Assembly (NCBI GenBank): GCA_018335755.1
Contig: JAGXRK010000045.1
Span: 471,486 to 535,485 of the forward strand
DNA from: Ignavibacterium sp.
GTDB lineage: Bacteria > Bacteroidota > Ignavibacteria > Ignavibacteriales > Ignavibacteriaceae
Length of the DNA stretch: 64,000 nt
Direction: 5' to 3'
Within the stretch, counting starts at the first letter, position 1. Each line of letters opens with the position of its first letter. This document shows, one piece after another, positions 8,702-17,086 of this stretch. Position numbers and translations under genes: made by a program. The notes beneath the pieces are model-generated. The model searched no databases. It was not told the origin of the DNA and worked only from the letters and a program-made list of their open reading frames with translations.

Positions 8702-10066
8702 TTGAACTGGCAAAAACTTTTATCAGACACCCAGCTTGGAACAGAAAATATTTCACAAACAGGAAAACCTGACGGCAGAAGTCAGTTTCAGAAAGACTTT
8801 GACAGGATAGTGTTTTCTCCTGCCTTCAGACGACTTCAGGATAAAACGCAGGTCTTCCCTCTTCCGGAAAGTGATTTTGTTCATACAAGGTTAACTCACA
8901 GTCTTGAGGTTTCTGTTGTTGGAAGATCGCTTGGTAATCTTGTGGGTGAACAGATTGTTAAAAGACATTCAGATTTAGAGAACGATTTTACAAAATTCCA
9001 TTTCGGGGAAATTGTTGCTGCTGCCTGTCTTGCTCACGATATAGGTAACCCGCCTTTCGGCCATTCAGGTGAAGATGCAATCTCCGAATATTTCAGAAGC
9101 GGAAATGGAAAAAGATTTGAGAGCATTATTACCGACACAAAGAAATGGATCGATCTTACAAAGTTTGAAGGCAATGCACAGGGCTTCAGGATTATAACAA
9201 AGCTTCAGAATCCAAAGGTTGTCGGAGGACTTAGGTTAACTCATGCCTCTTTAGCTGCTTTGACAAAATATCCAAAGGAGTCATTAACAAATAATTCTGC
9301 TTCACAAAAAAAGATTTATAAGAAATTCGGATTCTTCCAGTCAGAGAAGGATGTTTTTCGGGATATTGCTGAGCATACCGGATTGATAAAATTCAACCCT
9401 TCAGAAAATTTCTGGTGTCGTCATCCTTTAAGTTTTCTTGTTGAAGCTGCAGATGATATCTGTTACAGAATTATGGATCTTGAAGATGGCTTCCGTCTTG
9501 GATTAGTATCCTTTAGAGAGACAGAAGAACTATTAAAAAATTTAATACGTGTCGATATTGTTAAGGACTACTATCAAAGAGATGAATCTGACAGGATTGG
9601 TTACCTTCGTGCAAAATCAATTAATGAACTTATAAAAGAACTTGCTCAGGTTTTCCTGGATAATGAAGATGATATACTGAACGCTAAACTTGAAGAAGAA
9701 CTGATATCGTTAATACCAGGAGCAAATGGGTTAGAGGAAATTGAAAAACTATCTATTGAAAAAATATACCGTCATCGAAGTGTTGTTGAAAGAGAAGCCG
9801 CCGGATATGAAGTCCTGAGCGGATTGTTGGATTCTTTCATAACTGCATTTAATGAATGGCTTGATGGGAACTTAAGTCCAAAGAACCGAACAATAGTCAA
9901 CCTCCTGCCCAAAAGAATTCTTAATTCATCAAACAAAGAGACAGAAATCTATGAACGTATGTTGATGATAATAGATTTTGTGTCCGGTATGACGGACTCA
10001 TTTGCAATATCATTGTTCAGAAAGATAAAAGGAATATCATTACCGGGATCAAAAATCACAGAATAA
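8702..10066 (+). CDS. dgt: Deoxyguanosinetriphosphate triphosphohydrolase (dGTPase-type HD protein)
   Basis: A 454-residue HD-domain hydrolase that cleaves dNTPs, classically dGTP, to the nucleoside and triphosphate. The N-terminal signature FRRLQDKTQVF is followed by the metal-binding H in LTHSLEV (about residue 66) and the HD pair in CLAHDIGNPPFGHSGE (about 112). A downstream EAADDICYRIMDLEDG carries the last metal ligand. The start is a TTG at 8702 with the ribosome site aaagga about 8 nt upstream; the ATG at 8697 is out of frame and meets a stop at once. It is a single gene between divergent recG and convergent gpsA. The family is certain; the preferred dNTP is not readable. Confidence 0.93.
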   Translation: MNWQKLLSDTQLGTENISQTGKPDGRSQFQKDFDRIVFSPAFRRLQDKTQVFPLPESDFVHTRLTHSLEVSVVGRSLGNLVGEQIVKRHSDLENDFTKFHFGEIVAAACLAHDIGNPPFGHSGEDAISEYFRSGNGKRFESIITDTKKWIDLTKFEGNAQGFRIITKLQNPKVVGGLRLTHASLAALTKYPKESLTNNSASQKKIYKKFGFFQSEKDVFRDIAEHTGLIKFNPSENFWCRHPLSFLVEAADDICYRIMDLEDGFRLGLVSFRETEELLKNLIRVDIVKDYYQRDESDRIGYLRAKSINELIKELAQVFLDNEDDILNAKLEEELISLIPGANGLEEIEKLSIEKIYRHRSVVEREAAGYEVLSGLLDSFITAFNEWLDGNLSPKNRTIVNLLPKRILNSSNKETEIYERMLMIIDFVSGMTDSFAISLFRKIKGISLPGSKITE

Positions 10067-10105
10067 AAAAAATGTGGATGACGCGGGTTCTGTCTTCTAT
10101 TGCGA

Positions 10106-11110
10106 TTAAATATTCCCTTCCGTTTTCATATCGCGGGTCATAAGATCGGTAGTGGCTTTAATGGGGTCTTTATCTTCAAAGAGTATTTTATAAACTTCAT
10201 TAGTAATTGGTGTTTCAACTTCATATTTTTTTGCAAGCTGCGATGCTGATCGGCTTGTTTCAACACCTTCAGCAACCATGTCCATAGATTTTAAAACCTG
10301 TTTAAGCGTTTTTCCTTTTCCAATTTGTTCACCAACATAACGGTTGCGGCTGTGCCGGCTCATACAGGTTACAATTAAGTCTCCCATACCGGAAAGTCCT
10401 GCAAAAGTTTCGGGCTGAGCACCGAGTGCTAAACCAAGTCTGGAAATTTCTGCGACGCCTCTTGTCATAATAGCCGCTTTGGTATTGTCACCAAATCCTG
10501 CACCGTCAATAATTCCAGCTCCTATGGCTATAACATTTTTAAATGCACCGCCAAGCTCCACACCAATAATATCAGTAGAAGAATAAACACGGAAGTAAGA
10601 AGTCATAAACGCTGCCTGAATAGAAGTTGCGGTATCGTGATCTCTTGATGCAGCCACTACAGCAGTCGGGATTCTCTTACTAACTTCTTCAGCGTGTGAA
10701 GGACCTGATAGAACTCCAATCTGTGAATCATCAATTAGGGGATGAATATCTTTAAGCATTAAAGACATCGTAAGCAGAGACTTATTTTCAATTCCTTTGG
10801 ATACACTTACAAGAATAGAGTTTTTTATATCGCTGTATTTAATTTTATCTACAACACTGCGTAAAAACTGGGAAGGTACTGCCATTACGATCAGATTCTT
10901 ATCATCCGATGCTTCGTCAAGATCGTGAGTAATTAAAATTTCATTTGGTATTTTTAATCCAGGAAGGTATTGTGTGTTCTCTCGCTTCTTGAGAAGTTCT
11001 TTAGCATAACTGCGTTTATATTCCCAAAGAGTAACATTATGTCCGTTAAAATGAAGCAGAACCGCAAGAGTGGTTCCCCACCCTCCGGCTCCAAGAACTG
11101 AAATTTTCAT
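10106..11110 (-). CDS. gpsA: Glycerol-3-phosphate dehydrogenase [NAD(P)+]
   Basis: A 334-residue cytoplasmic enzyme that reduces dihydroxyacetone phosphate to sn-glycerol 3-phosphate, the entry point to phospholipid synthesis. The dinucleotide motif GAGGWGTT occupies residues 7-14. A VSVSKGIE segment precedes LSGPSHAEEV. The catalytic Lys is in LGGAFKNVIAIGAG, and AGLSGMGDLIVTC is the characteristic C-terminal signature. The length is normal for the family. It follows plsY with a 2 bp gap, so the maker and the first user of glycerol 3-phosphate are made from one transcript. The assignment is firm. Confidence 0.96.
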   Translation of the reverse strand: MKISVLGAGGWGTTLAVLLHFNGHNVTLWEYKRSYAKELLKKRENTQYLPGLKIPNEILITHDLDEASDDKNLIVMAVPSQFLRSVVDKIKYSDIKNSILVSVSKGIENKSLLTMSLMLKDIHPLIDDSQIGVLSGPSHAEEVSKRIPTAVVAASRDHDTATSIQAAFMTSYFRVYSSTDIIGVELGGAFKNVIAIGAGIIDGAGFGDNTKAAIMTRGVAEISRLGLALGAQPETFAGLSGMGDLIVTCMSRHSRNRYVGEQIGKGKTLKQVLKSMDMVAEGVETSRSASQLAKKYEVETPITNEVYKILFEDKDPIKATTDLMTRDMKTEGNI

Positions 11111-11112
11111 TT

Positions 11113-11775
11113 TTAATTTTTCTTTTTGAAAGAGAGTTTGTTTTCTGTTCCGTTAAGAATACGAACAACATTCTTTCTGTGCGTGTATATCACAAGAAGA
11201 GATACAGCAATTACAAATGGAAGCAAAGTATTATAACCCGTTATACTATCGTGCAAAACATTTTCCCTGAAAAACATTGCTGAAGGAACAGTTACTGCGG
11301 CTAGTACTGAGCCAAGTGAAACATATCTTGAAATTGTAACTACTATAAAGAACACGCCGACAGCAATTAGCATATCAATGGTAACTATCATCAAAAGCAT
11401 ACCGAGAGCAGTTGCTATTCCCTTACCGCCTTTAAATCCTGCAAAAACTGTCCATATATGACCAATAACAGCAGAAATGCCTGCAATAATCTGGATTAAA
11501 GTAAAATCATCAAAAGGAGAAATATTTGCAAATGGCAGGCCGCCATAATGAAGTCTTGCAACAACTATAACAGCAAGTACACCTTTCAGAGCATCGAGAA
11601 TAATAACCATAACACCGTGTTTCCAGCCGAGTACACGCATCACGTTTGTTCCGCCGGCATTACCGCTGCCATGTTGACGGATATCTATTCCCTTAACAGC
11701 TTTGCTTACTATAATACTTGTCGGGATCGCCCCTACCAGGTAAGAAAGTATTACAATTATTGCCAATAAAAACAT
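11113..11775 (-). CDS. plsY: Glycerol-3-phosphate acyltransferase PlsY
   Basis: A 220-residue inner-membrane acyltransferase that moves the acyl chain from acyl phosphate to glycerol 3-phosphate to make lysophosphatidic acid. It has an N-terminal transmembrane helix with YLVGAIPTSII, the motif-1 loop GSGNAGGTNVMR (about residues 37-48), motif 2 in FAGFKGGKGIATALG (about 112-126), and about five to six hydrophobic spans. It ends with a short basic tail. It is directly upstream of gpsA with a 2 bp spacing. The family is certain from the two glycine-rich loops. Confidence 0.96.
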   Translation of the reverse strand: MFLLAIIVILSYLVGAIPTSIIVSKAVKGIDIRQHGSGNAGGTNVMRVLGWKHGVMVIILDALKGVLAVIVVARLHYGGLPFANISPFDDFTLIQIIAGISAVIGHIWTVFAGFKGGKGIATALGMLLMIVTIDMLIAVGVFFIVVTISRYVSLGSVLAAVTVPSAMFFRENVLHDSITGYNTLLPFVIAVSLLVIYTHRKNVVRILNGTENKLSFKKKN

Positions 11776-11875
11776 TAAAATATCCTATAAAAACTGCATA
11801 AACCTAAATAATTATTATTTAAGAAACAATAATATTTAAACTACAATTGTAAGATTCACCCACTATCAAATAGAT

Positions 11876-13366
11876 TCAACCTTTAATAAACTCTTTTCCC
11901 CAAAATTCTGAGGGATTTTCAATAAAACCAGACTTAATTGATCCAATTATATCATCTACATAACTATCATTTCGCATTCCAACCAAAGTGGATGAGACAC
12001 CATATAGTGAATTCAGCATAAGAACTGATTTTTGAGATAAAGATAACTTCTTTTGTTCATCTTTTAAGTAAGCATCCAGCTTTTGATGAATATGCCTGTT
12101 CTTTTCATTTTGCTTATTTGCTAAGGAACTTTGAATGGAATCAAGTAAAATATTTACGGTAACAGCATAATTTCTCAAAGAACGCACAGCATTTTCATCA
12201 TCAAAGTATTTGCCAAGAATATTTATTGCAAAATTTGCCCTCGGGATGAGATGATAAATCTTAACTTCCTTAAAATTACCGGCACTTGTAAAACTATGCC
12301 TGTTAACCTTTAGAATTTGAGCAAGTGACAAGCAATCTATAAGATTCTTTCTTTCAGAAGTAGTAACATTAATAAAGTTTGCATACTTATTAATTAGATT
12401 CTCTTCCTGTTTGGATAGATCATCCATAAGTTCAATAATTTCATTTTCATTTCTGTTTTCAGTTACAGGAAAATCTGCCAAACGTATCAATTGATTTTTT
12501 ACTATAGCATTAAGAGGACGATTGACAAGTACACCAAGATTTGATTCTTCAGCTAATTGCAGAAACGTTTTAGTACCGTTAACGTTGTTTTTATTTAATG
12601 TTCCGCCCTGTTCAAATAAATTTAAAGGAAACTGAACAACTGCAAAACGATTTTTGTCCGATATGTTGTTTGCAATTGCTATAACTTTTTCCAGAGAAGT
12701 AAAGTTGGACTTATCTGACGGTAACCCGAAAGTATTGGAAGATATTCCATAATAATTTATACGACCTGAACTTACTTCTTTTTCAAGATGAACAAATGCT
12801 TGTTCAATTCTTCGATAGTATTCCTTCTTTCTTCTTTCATCTTCTGTTATTTGTGAATAAGTAAGAAAGTATTCCGGATTATGAAGAAGATAAATATCAA
12901 TCCTTTCAAGATTCAGACGTTCGAGAGAACGTTTGATTTGATCTTCTAAAAATTCCGGATGAATGCAATGCCACAGATCAGGTGCACATTTTGTTATTTC
13001 CGGAAATGGTTTTCCGCTGCTTTCTTTTTGCGACGCTAAATCAAAGTTGCTGCCTTGGATATATCCACCCTTTGAAACGATTAAAATTTCATTTCTGGAT
13101 ATCTTATCTGTTTCTATCAATTCTTTTACAATTTTGCCAATAAGCTTTTCACTGCCGCCATCTGAATAGTTTGCGGATGTATCTATTATATTAATACCTG
13201 AAAGCAGAGCTTTTGACAATGTAATCTCGTGGGATTTAACACCAATGTCTATTCTATATGAACCAAATCCACAGATCGATGCAGTATAGCCAGTCTTCCC
13301 GAGAACTTTATATTTGATCTCCGGATATCTTTGTAAATATGAGTTAGTTTGGGAAGTTTTTTCCAT
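11876..13366 (-). CDS. Aldo/keto reductase with extended C-terminal region
   Basis: At 496 residues this is much longer than the usual ~320-residue aldo/keto reductase. The TIM-barrel active site is visible: D and Y in NIIDTSANYSDGGSEKLIG (about residues 60-78), K in IVSKGGYI, and H in IYLLHNPEYFL. An 'SSNTFGLP' strand and an NRPLNAI segment follow. A helical insertion with charged residues (about 310-450) precedes the terminal nucleotide-site motif VSSTLVGMRNDSYVDD. It should reduce carbonyls with NAD(P)H, with substrate unknown. There is no partner within 100 bp: plsY is downstream in the same direction and the small gene at 13494 is divergent. The insertion suggests a distinct subfamily rather than a fusion. 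Confidence 0.85.
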   Translation of the reverse strand: MEKTSQTNSYLQRYPEIKYKVLGKTGYTASICGFGSYRIDIGVKSHEITLSKALLSGINIIDTSANYSDGGSEKLIGKIVKELIETDKISRNEILIVSKGGYIQGSNFDLASQKESSGKPFPEITKCAPDLWHCIHPEFLEDQIKRSLERLNLERIDIYLLHNPEYFLTYSQITEDERRKKEYYRRIEQAFVHLEKEVSSGRINYYGISSNTFGLPSDKSNFTSLEKVIAIANNISDKNRFAVVQFPLNLFEQGGTLNKNNVNGTKTFLQLAEESNLGVLVNRPLNAIVKNQLIRLADFPVTENRNENEIIELMDDLSKQEENLINKYANFINVTTSERKNLIDCLSLAQILKVNRHSFTSAGNFKEVKIYHLIPRANFAINILGKYFDDENAVRSLRNYAVTVNILLDSIQSSLANKQNEKNRHIHQKLDAYLKDEQKKLSLSQKSVLMLNSLYGVSSTLVGMRNDSYVDDIIGSIKSGFIENPSEFWGKEFIKG

Positions 13367-13431
13367 ATAAATCTAAATAATTACCTGCGAAACTATGAAA
13401 AAACAGTGATTTATCTATACTAATAATTTTC

Positions 13432-13462
13432 TTTTATTTATAAGTCCCAAAGCTTATATTTG
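13432..13462 (+). promoter_or_regulatory. Bacteroidota-type promoter for the small basic protein gene
   Basis: The -7 element TATATTTG (13455-13462) matches TAnnTTTG exactly. TTTT (13432-13435) sits 19 nt upstream at the TTTG position. The predicted start is about 25 nt before the ATG, leaving just room for the ribosome site aggag at 13483. Confidence 0.55.
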
Positions 13463-13493
13463 TGCCCTAAATAATTCTAATCAGGAGTAGAAG

Positions 13494-13658
13494 ATGGCAA
13501 AACAGCAGTCCTTTGCAGATAAAGCTAAAGGAAAGAAAAAAGTTGAAGGTGTTACAGTAAAGGTTATAAAATCTGTCAAATCAGAAAAAGGCACTTACAA
13601 ATTCAACGAAAAGTATGTAAAGCTTTCCGATATTAGCAAAGTATCAGATATTAAATAA
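13494..13658 (+). CDS. Small basic conserved-type protein, 54 aa
   Basis: A short gene with complete expression signals: a Bacteroidota promoter, an aggag ribosome site 6 nt before the ATG, 54 codons, and an immediate terminator. The product is rich in Lys (about one residue in four). It starts MAKQQSFADKAKGKKK, followed by a predicted beta hairpin VTVKVIKSVKSEKGTYKFNEK. In size and pattern it resembles small basic Bacteroidota proteins of the DUF4295 kind that sit near ribosomal protein genes. That resemblance is from memory and weak. No enzymatic motif is present. A nucleic-acid- or ribosome-binding role is possible but unproven. Confidence 0.75.
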   Translation: MAKQQSFADKAKGKKKVEGVTVKVIKSVKSEKGTYKFNEKYVKLSDISKVSDIK

Positions 13659-13665
13659 TAAAAAG

Positions 13666-13688
13666 AGCGGTCTGAAACCGCTTTTTTT
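13666..13688 (+). terminator. Rho-independent terminator
   Basis: The stem AGCGGT/ACCGCT (13666-13671 with 13677-13682) with a 5 nt loop is followed by seven T residues. It lies 8 bp after the stop of the 54-aa gene. Confidence 0.85.
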
Positions 13689-13859
13689 ATTTCTTTTCCT
13701 GCTGCATACCCGTCTATTTTAATCTTTTTTCCGTTTTAACTTGCATTAATAATAAAAAATATTATTTTAATTAAAATTTAACAAATTGACTTCTTATTGC
13801 ATTTTTGTTTTCACTATTTAAGGGGGCATATTTTTTTCACCAATCAAGGAGGTTTATAA

Positions 13860-15254
13860 ATGATTAAACCAAGAAAAATGAAATTCTACGGATTGAAGGA
13901 TATTGATGATATCCCTCAATTGAAACTACTAACAGATGAAGAAAGATTTAGTATTAAAGTCGTATCGAATGTATTACCATTCCGTGTGAATAACTATGTT
14001 GTTGAAGATTTGATCGATTGGAATAATATACCCGACGACCCCATATATCAGCTTACTTTTATGCAGAAAGAAATGCTGACAGATGCACAATTCAATAAAA
14101 TGGCTGATGTGCTTAAAAAATCTGATGCCTCGCCTGAAGAAGTAAAACAAACTGCTGAACAAATAAGGTTAGAACTTAATCCCCATCCTGCCGGACAAAG
14201 ACTTTACAATGTACCCAAAATTGATGATGAGCCTGTCCCCGGTGTTCAGCATAAGTACAGAGAAACAGTTCTGGTTTTTCCTTCTTCAGGACAAACATGC
14301 CACGCTTACTGCACTTTCTGTTTCCGCTGGGCTCAGTTTGTTGGAATGACGGACTTAAAATTTGCTACTGATGAATCAAAACGATTTCAGGAATATTTGC
14401 AAAACCAAACCGATGTAACAGATGTGCTTTTCACAGGCGGCGATCCGATGATTATGAGCGCAAAGAATCTTGCTGTTTATATTGAACCATTATTGGAACC
14501 TGAGTTCGATCATATTCAGAATATAAGAATTGGAACTAAGTCAGTTGCATACTGGCCATATAAATTTGTAACCGACAGAGATTCCGATGACACATTAAGA
14601 CTATTTGAGAAGATTGTAAAATCCGGTAAACATCTTGCAATAATGGGACATTACAATCACTGGATTGAACTTTCAACAGATATTGCTCAAGAGGCAATAA
14701 GTAAAATAAGAGATACAGGCGCGCAGATAAGAACTCAGTCACCTTTAATCAAACACGTAAATAATGATCCTGCTATATGGGCAAGAATGTGGAAAGATCA
14801 ATTAAGCCTTGGGTTGATTCCATATTACTTCTTCGTTGAACGCAATACAGGTGCAGAGGATTATTTCTCAATTCCGCTTTACCGTGCTTATGAAATCTAT
14901 CGTGAGGCAATTCGCGGTCTTTCTGGTTTGTGCAGAACTGTGAGAGGTCCTTCAATGTCTGCTCTGCCGGGAAAAGTTGCCGTTGAAGGTATTGCAGAAA
15001 TAAAAGGTGAAAAAGTTTTTGTGCTCACAATGCTTCAGGGCAGAAATCCCGATTGGGTAAAACGTCCTTTCTTTGCAAAGTATGATGAAAACGCAAAATG
15101 GCTTAATGATCTTAAACCAGCATTCGGTGAAGAGAAGTTTTTCTACAAAGATGAACTTGATATGATTATAAAAGCCAAACACGGACAAATGTTCTTCGAT
15201 GTTCTGTCCGAGGAAAACTTTATTACGGAAGCATCTGAAGATTGGGACGGTTAG
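13860..15254 (+). CDS. KamA-family radical SAM protein, divergent from lysine 2,3-aminomutase
   Basis: A 464-residue radical SAM protein with the family cluster motif C147-x3-C151-x2-C154 (CHAYCTFCFRWAQF), then FTGGDPMIMS. A lysine in SALPGKVAVEG aligns with the PLP-binding Lys of KamA. The two substrate aspartates of lysine 2,3-aminomutase are not kept: the first aligns with FVERNTGAEDYFS and the second with a Ser in GPSMSALPGK. It has an N-terminal extension (about 130 residues before the cluster) and a C-terminal extension not seen in KamA. It is probably an aminomutase-like enzyme on another substrate, or another PLP/SAM reaction. It stands alone, with a near-perfect ribosome site (aaggagg) 7 nt before the ATG, and is well expressed by appearance. 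The family is firm and the substrate unknown. Confidence 0.82.
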   Translation: MIKPRKMKFYGLKDIDDIPQLKLLTDEERFSIKVVSNVLPFRVNNYVVEDLIDWNNIPDDPIYQLTFMQKEMLTDAQFNKMADVLKKSDASPEEVKQTAEQIRLELNPHPAGQRLYNVPKIDDEPVPGVQHKYRETVLVFPSSGQTCHAYCTFCFRWAQFVGMTDLKFATDESKRFQEYLQNQTDVTDVLFTGGDPMIMSAKNLAVYIEPLLEPEFDHIQNIRIGTKSVAYWPYKFVTDRDSDDTLRLFEKIVKSGKHLAIMGHYNHWIELSTDIAQEAISKIRDTGAQIRTQSPLIKHVNNDPAIWARMWKDQLSLGLIPYYFFVERNTGAEDYFSIPLYRAYEIYREAIRGLSGLCRTVRGPSMSALPGKVAVEGIAEIKGEKVFVLTMLQGRNPDWVKRPFFAKYDENAKWLNDLKPAFGEEKFFYKDELDMIIKAKHGQMFFDVLSEENFITEASEDWDG

Positions 15255-15334
15255 TTAAGGCTGAGAGGCATTGGCAAATTAAAAACAATTTACCAGTCTT
15301 AGTCGGAATAAGCAGCTTAGTATAGTATTATCCA

Positions 15335-15362
15335 TTTGGAAAAATTGCTAATTTTACTTTTG
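15335..15362 (+). promoter_or_regulatory. Candidate promoter of the tandem membrane-protein genes
   Basis: TACTTTTG (15355-15362) matches the -7 TAnnTTTG. TTTG (15335-15338) lies upstream with a 16 nt spacer, somewhat shorter than the usual 19. It is 25 bp before the ATG at 15388. Confidence 0.4.
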
Positions 15363-15387
15363 GATAACACGAAAATATTAATATTAT

Positions 15388-15879
15388 ATGTCTGAAAATT
15401 CTGGCTCCATTTTGAATTTTTACTCCGTAAAACAGTTCCAAACTATTTTTCGGATATACATTAAAATATTAACTCCGTTTTTAATCTTTACATTTGTTTT
15501 AGGTTACATGAATATCATACTATTTGAGAGTCGTATTCTGGAACCTTACCTAAATTTCCTTTTTATAGCTATAATCTCATCTGCAATTATAATTGTTCCA
15601 TATTTTCTTTATATACTTTTTATAGAGAAGAAGACAAAATGGATTTTATCATTTTTCATATTTGTTGTAATACCTTTCATCTTGACCTATATGATATTTA
15701 AGCAGTTCTTCTTTAGTATGATGGGTGCATATTTCCCTGTTTTGTTCTATGGGGTTTACTGTCTTTTATTAAAGTCTGCTATAGATACGTGGCTAAGCCG
15801 GTATTACAGGCTGCAGGCAAAACAAGAAGCAGAAGCTGTGAAAGCTAAAGAAAACATAAAAATAAACCTGCCATTTTAG
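15388..15879 (+). CDS. Hypothetical four-span membrane protein (first of tandem paralogues)
   Basis: A 163-residue protein that I do not assign to a named family. Four hydrophobic segments are clear (about residues 29-48, 55-78, 87-108 and 112-133), followed by a charged amphipathic C-terminal helix rich in Ala, Glu and Lys (LQAKQEAEAVKAKENIK). The N-terminus is soluble. The layout (soluble N-term, four spans, a short LFIEKKTKW loop between spans two and three, charged tail) matches the next gene, which begins 4 bp downstream, so the two look like an ancient tandem duplication. No catalytic residues are visible. Both ends may be cytoplasmic, and a partner-binding or complex-forming role is a guess. 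Confidence 0.7.
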   Translation: MSENSGSILNFYSVKQFQTIFRIYIKILTPFLIFTFVLGYMNIILFESRILEPYLNFLFIAIISSAIIIVPYFLYILFIEKKTKWILSFFIFVVIPFILTYMIFKQFFFSMMGAYFPVLFYGVYCLLLKSAIDTWLSRYYRLQAKQEAEAVKAKENIKINLPF

Positions 15880-15883
15880 CTAA

Positions 15884-16387
15884 ATGAACGAAGGAAATAC
15901 AAATAACCGAAGATTAATTAAAGATGTTGATACGGTACAAAGATTCAGGGATATATTGTTCTACCAGAGACAGATTTCCAACTCAACAATATTTTTACTT
16001 TTAATACTTTATATTTTTCTTCCGAGAATTTGGCCTGGAATAACTAGTATCATGATGACTATTATTTTTATTGCACTTGCAATAATACCCGTTGCTGCAA
16101 TACTTTTTACACCATACATTTTTTATGTATTGATAAAGGAGAAGAGATTTGGGTGGATTGCAATTTTCTTTGCAATGATAATAATTCCACTTTTACTTGC
16201 ACATATTTTATTCAAGGGTGAGTTCGTTTATGAAGGACTAATGCTTATTCCACTTGCTTCATTTTATTTTTATTGTTACCTGATAAAGTTTGAAGTTGAT
16301 AAGTGGTTAAATGAATACTATTCATTCCAGGAATTATTACAGCAAAAGAAGGAAAGTGAAGAAAAAAAGTTCAAGGAGTTATGGTAA
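15884..16387 (+). CDS. Hypothetical four-span membrane protein (second of tandem paralogues)
   Basis: A 167-residue paralogue of the preceding gene, 4 bp downstream and surely co-transcribed. Shared features are an N-terminal DTVQRFRDI helix, the first span at about residues 31-48, second and third spans separated by a YVLIKEKRFGW loop (compare YILFIEKKTKW in the first copy), a fourth span, then KWLNEYYSFQELL and a charged EEKKFK tail. The equivalent run in the first copy is TWLSRYYRLQAKQ. The corresponding loop and WL-x3-YY positions make homology likely despite low identity. No known domain is recognised. Confidence 0.7.
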   Translation: MNEGNTNNRRLIKDVDTVQRFRDILFYQRQISNSTIFLLLILYIFLPRIWPGITSIMMTIIFIALAIIPVAAILFTPYIFYVLIKEKRFGWIAIFFAMIIIPLLLAHILFKGEFVYEGLMLIPLASFYFYCYLIKFEVDKWLNEYYSFQELLQQKKESEEKKFKELW

Positions 16388-16425
16388 TGTTTTCTGTTTG
16401 CAGTATATATAAGAAATTTCACCGC

Positions 16426-16932
16426 TTATTCAAATAACTCAAGCGGAAAAACTCCTTCGTGTGCAAGCAGTTTTTCTTTTACATCAATTCCTGCTGCATA
16501 GCCGGTCATACTCCCGTCCGCACCGATAACCCTGTGACAGGGAATGATAATAGGAATCGGATTAGCGCCATTAGCTTTACCAACCGCACGAATGGTTTTA
16601 ACATCACCAACTTTCAAAGCAATTTCCTTATATGTTTTAGTCTTTCCAAAAGGAATTTTACTTACTTCTTTCCATACCTTTTTCTGGAACTCGGTTCCGC
16701 TCGGATTTAAGGGTACATCAAACTTAGTTCTGCTGCGGTTAAAATACTCTCTCAACTGCCGGAACACATTAAAAAGATAAGGATCATCCAGCTGAAGCTT
16801 GGTTGCATTTTCCTTGAATGAATATGGGGTTTTAGGATTGATGTGTATTTGCTCTATTCCCTGCTCAGATGCCACAACAGCAATCTTAAATTTGGAAATG
16901 TTCTCTATTGCGTAGAATAAATTAGCAGACAT
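16426..16932 (-). CDS. ogt: Methylated-DNA--[protein]-cysteine S-methyltransferase
   Basis: A 168-residue suicide DNA-repair protein that removes methyl or alkyl groups from O6-alkylguanine onto its own cysteine. The active-site motif PCHRVIGADG is present at about residue 132, with the helix-turn-helix GTEFQKKVWKEVSKIPFGKT and the Arg-finger region AVGKANGANP before it. The N-terminal ~80 residues form the ribonuclease-H-like lobe usual in Ogt/MGMT. The length is normal. It is transcribed alone: the Nfu gene upstream is closed by a terminator at 17005-17030. Confidence 0.93.
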   Translation of the reverse strand: MSANLFYAIENISKFKIAVVASEQGIEQIHINPKTPYSFKENATKLQLDDPYLFNVFRQLREYFNRSRTKFDVPLNPSGTEFQKKVWKEVSKIPFGKTKTYKEIALKVGDVKTIRAVGKANGANPIPIIIPCHRVIGADGSMTGYAAGIDVKEKLLAHEGVFPLELFE

Positions 16933-17001
16933 TTTTCGTGTAAGTGAAACTTCATTCCGAAAATATGAAAAGTTATTTTAAGATGAAACGAAAGTGAGAA
17001 T

Positions 17002-17030
17002 AAAAAAGGCGACTCATAAGAATCGCCTTT
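17002..17030 (-). terminator. Rho-independent terminator of the Nfu gene
   Basis: The inverted repeat AAAGGCGA/TCGCCTTT (17005-17012 with 17023-17030) with a 10 nt loop is followed on the minus strand by a T run. It is 57 bp after the Nfu stop codon and separates Nfu from ogt. Confidence 0.75.
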
Positions 17031-17086
17031 AAATGATTTTTCATAACTTCCTTCCCCTTTGGGCAAGGGCCGGGGATGGGGCTTCC

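Noticed and set aside
8697..8702. ATG at 8697 as the dgt start
   Set aside because: It is out of frame with the dGTPase and hits a TGA at the third codon. TTG at 8702 is in frame and has a good ribosome site.
13860..15254. EpmB or a second lysine 2,3-aminomutase
   Set aside because: It is longer than EpmB, lacks an EpmA partner nearby, and does not keep the aspartates that bind lysine.
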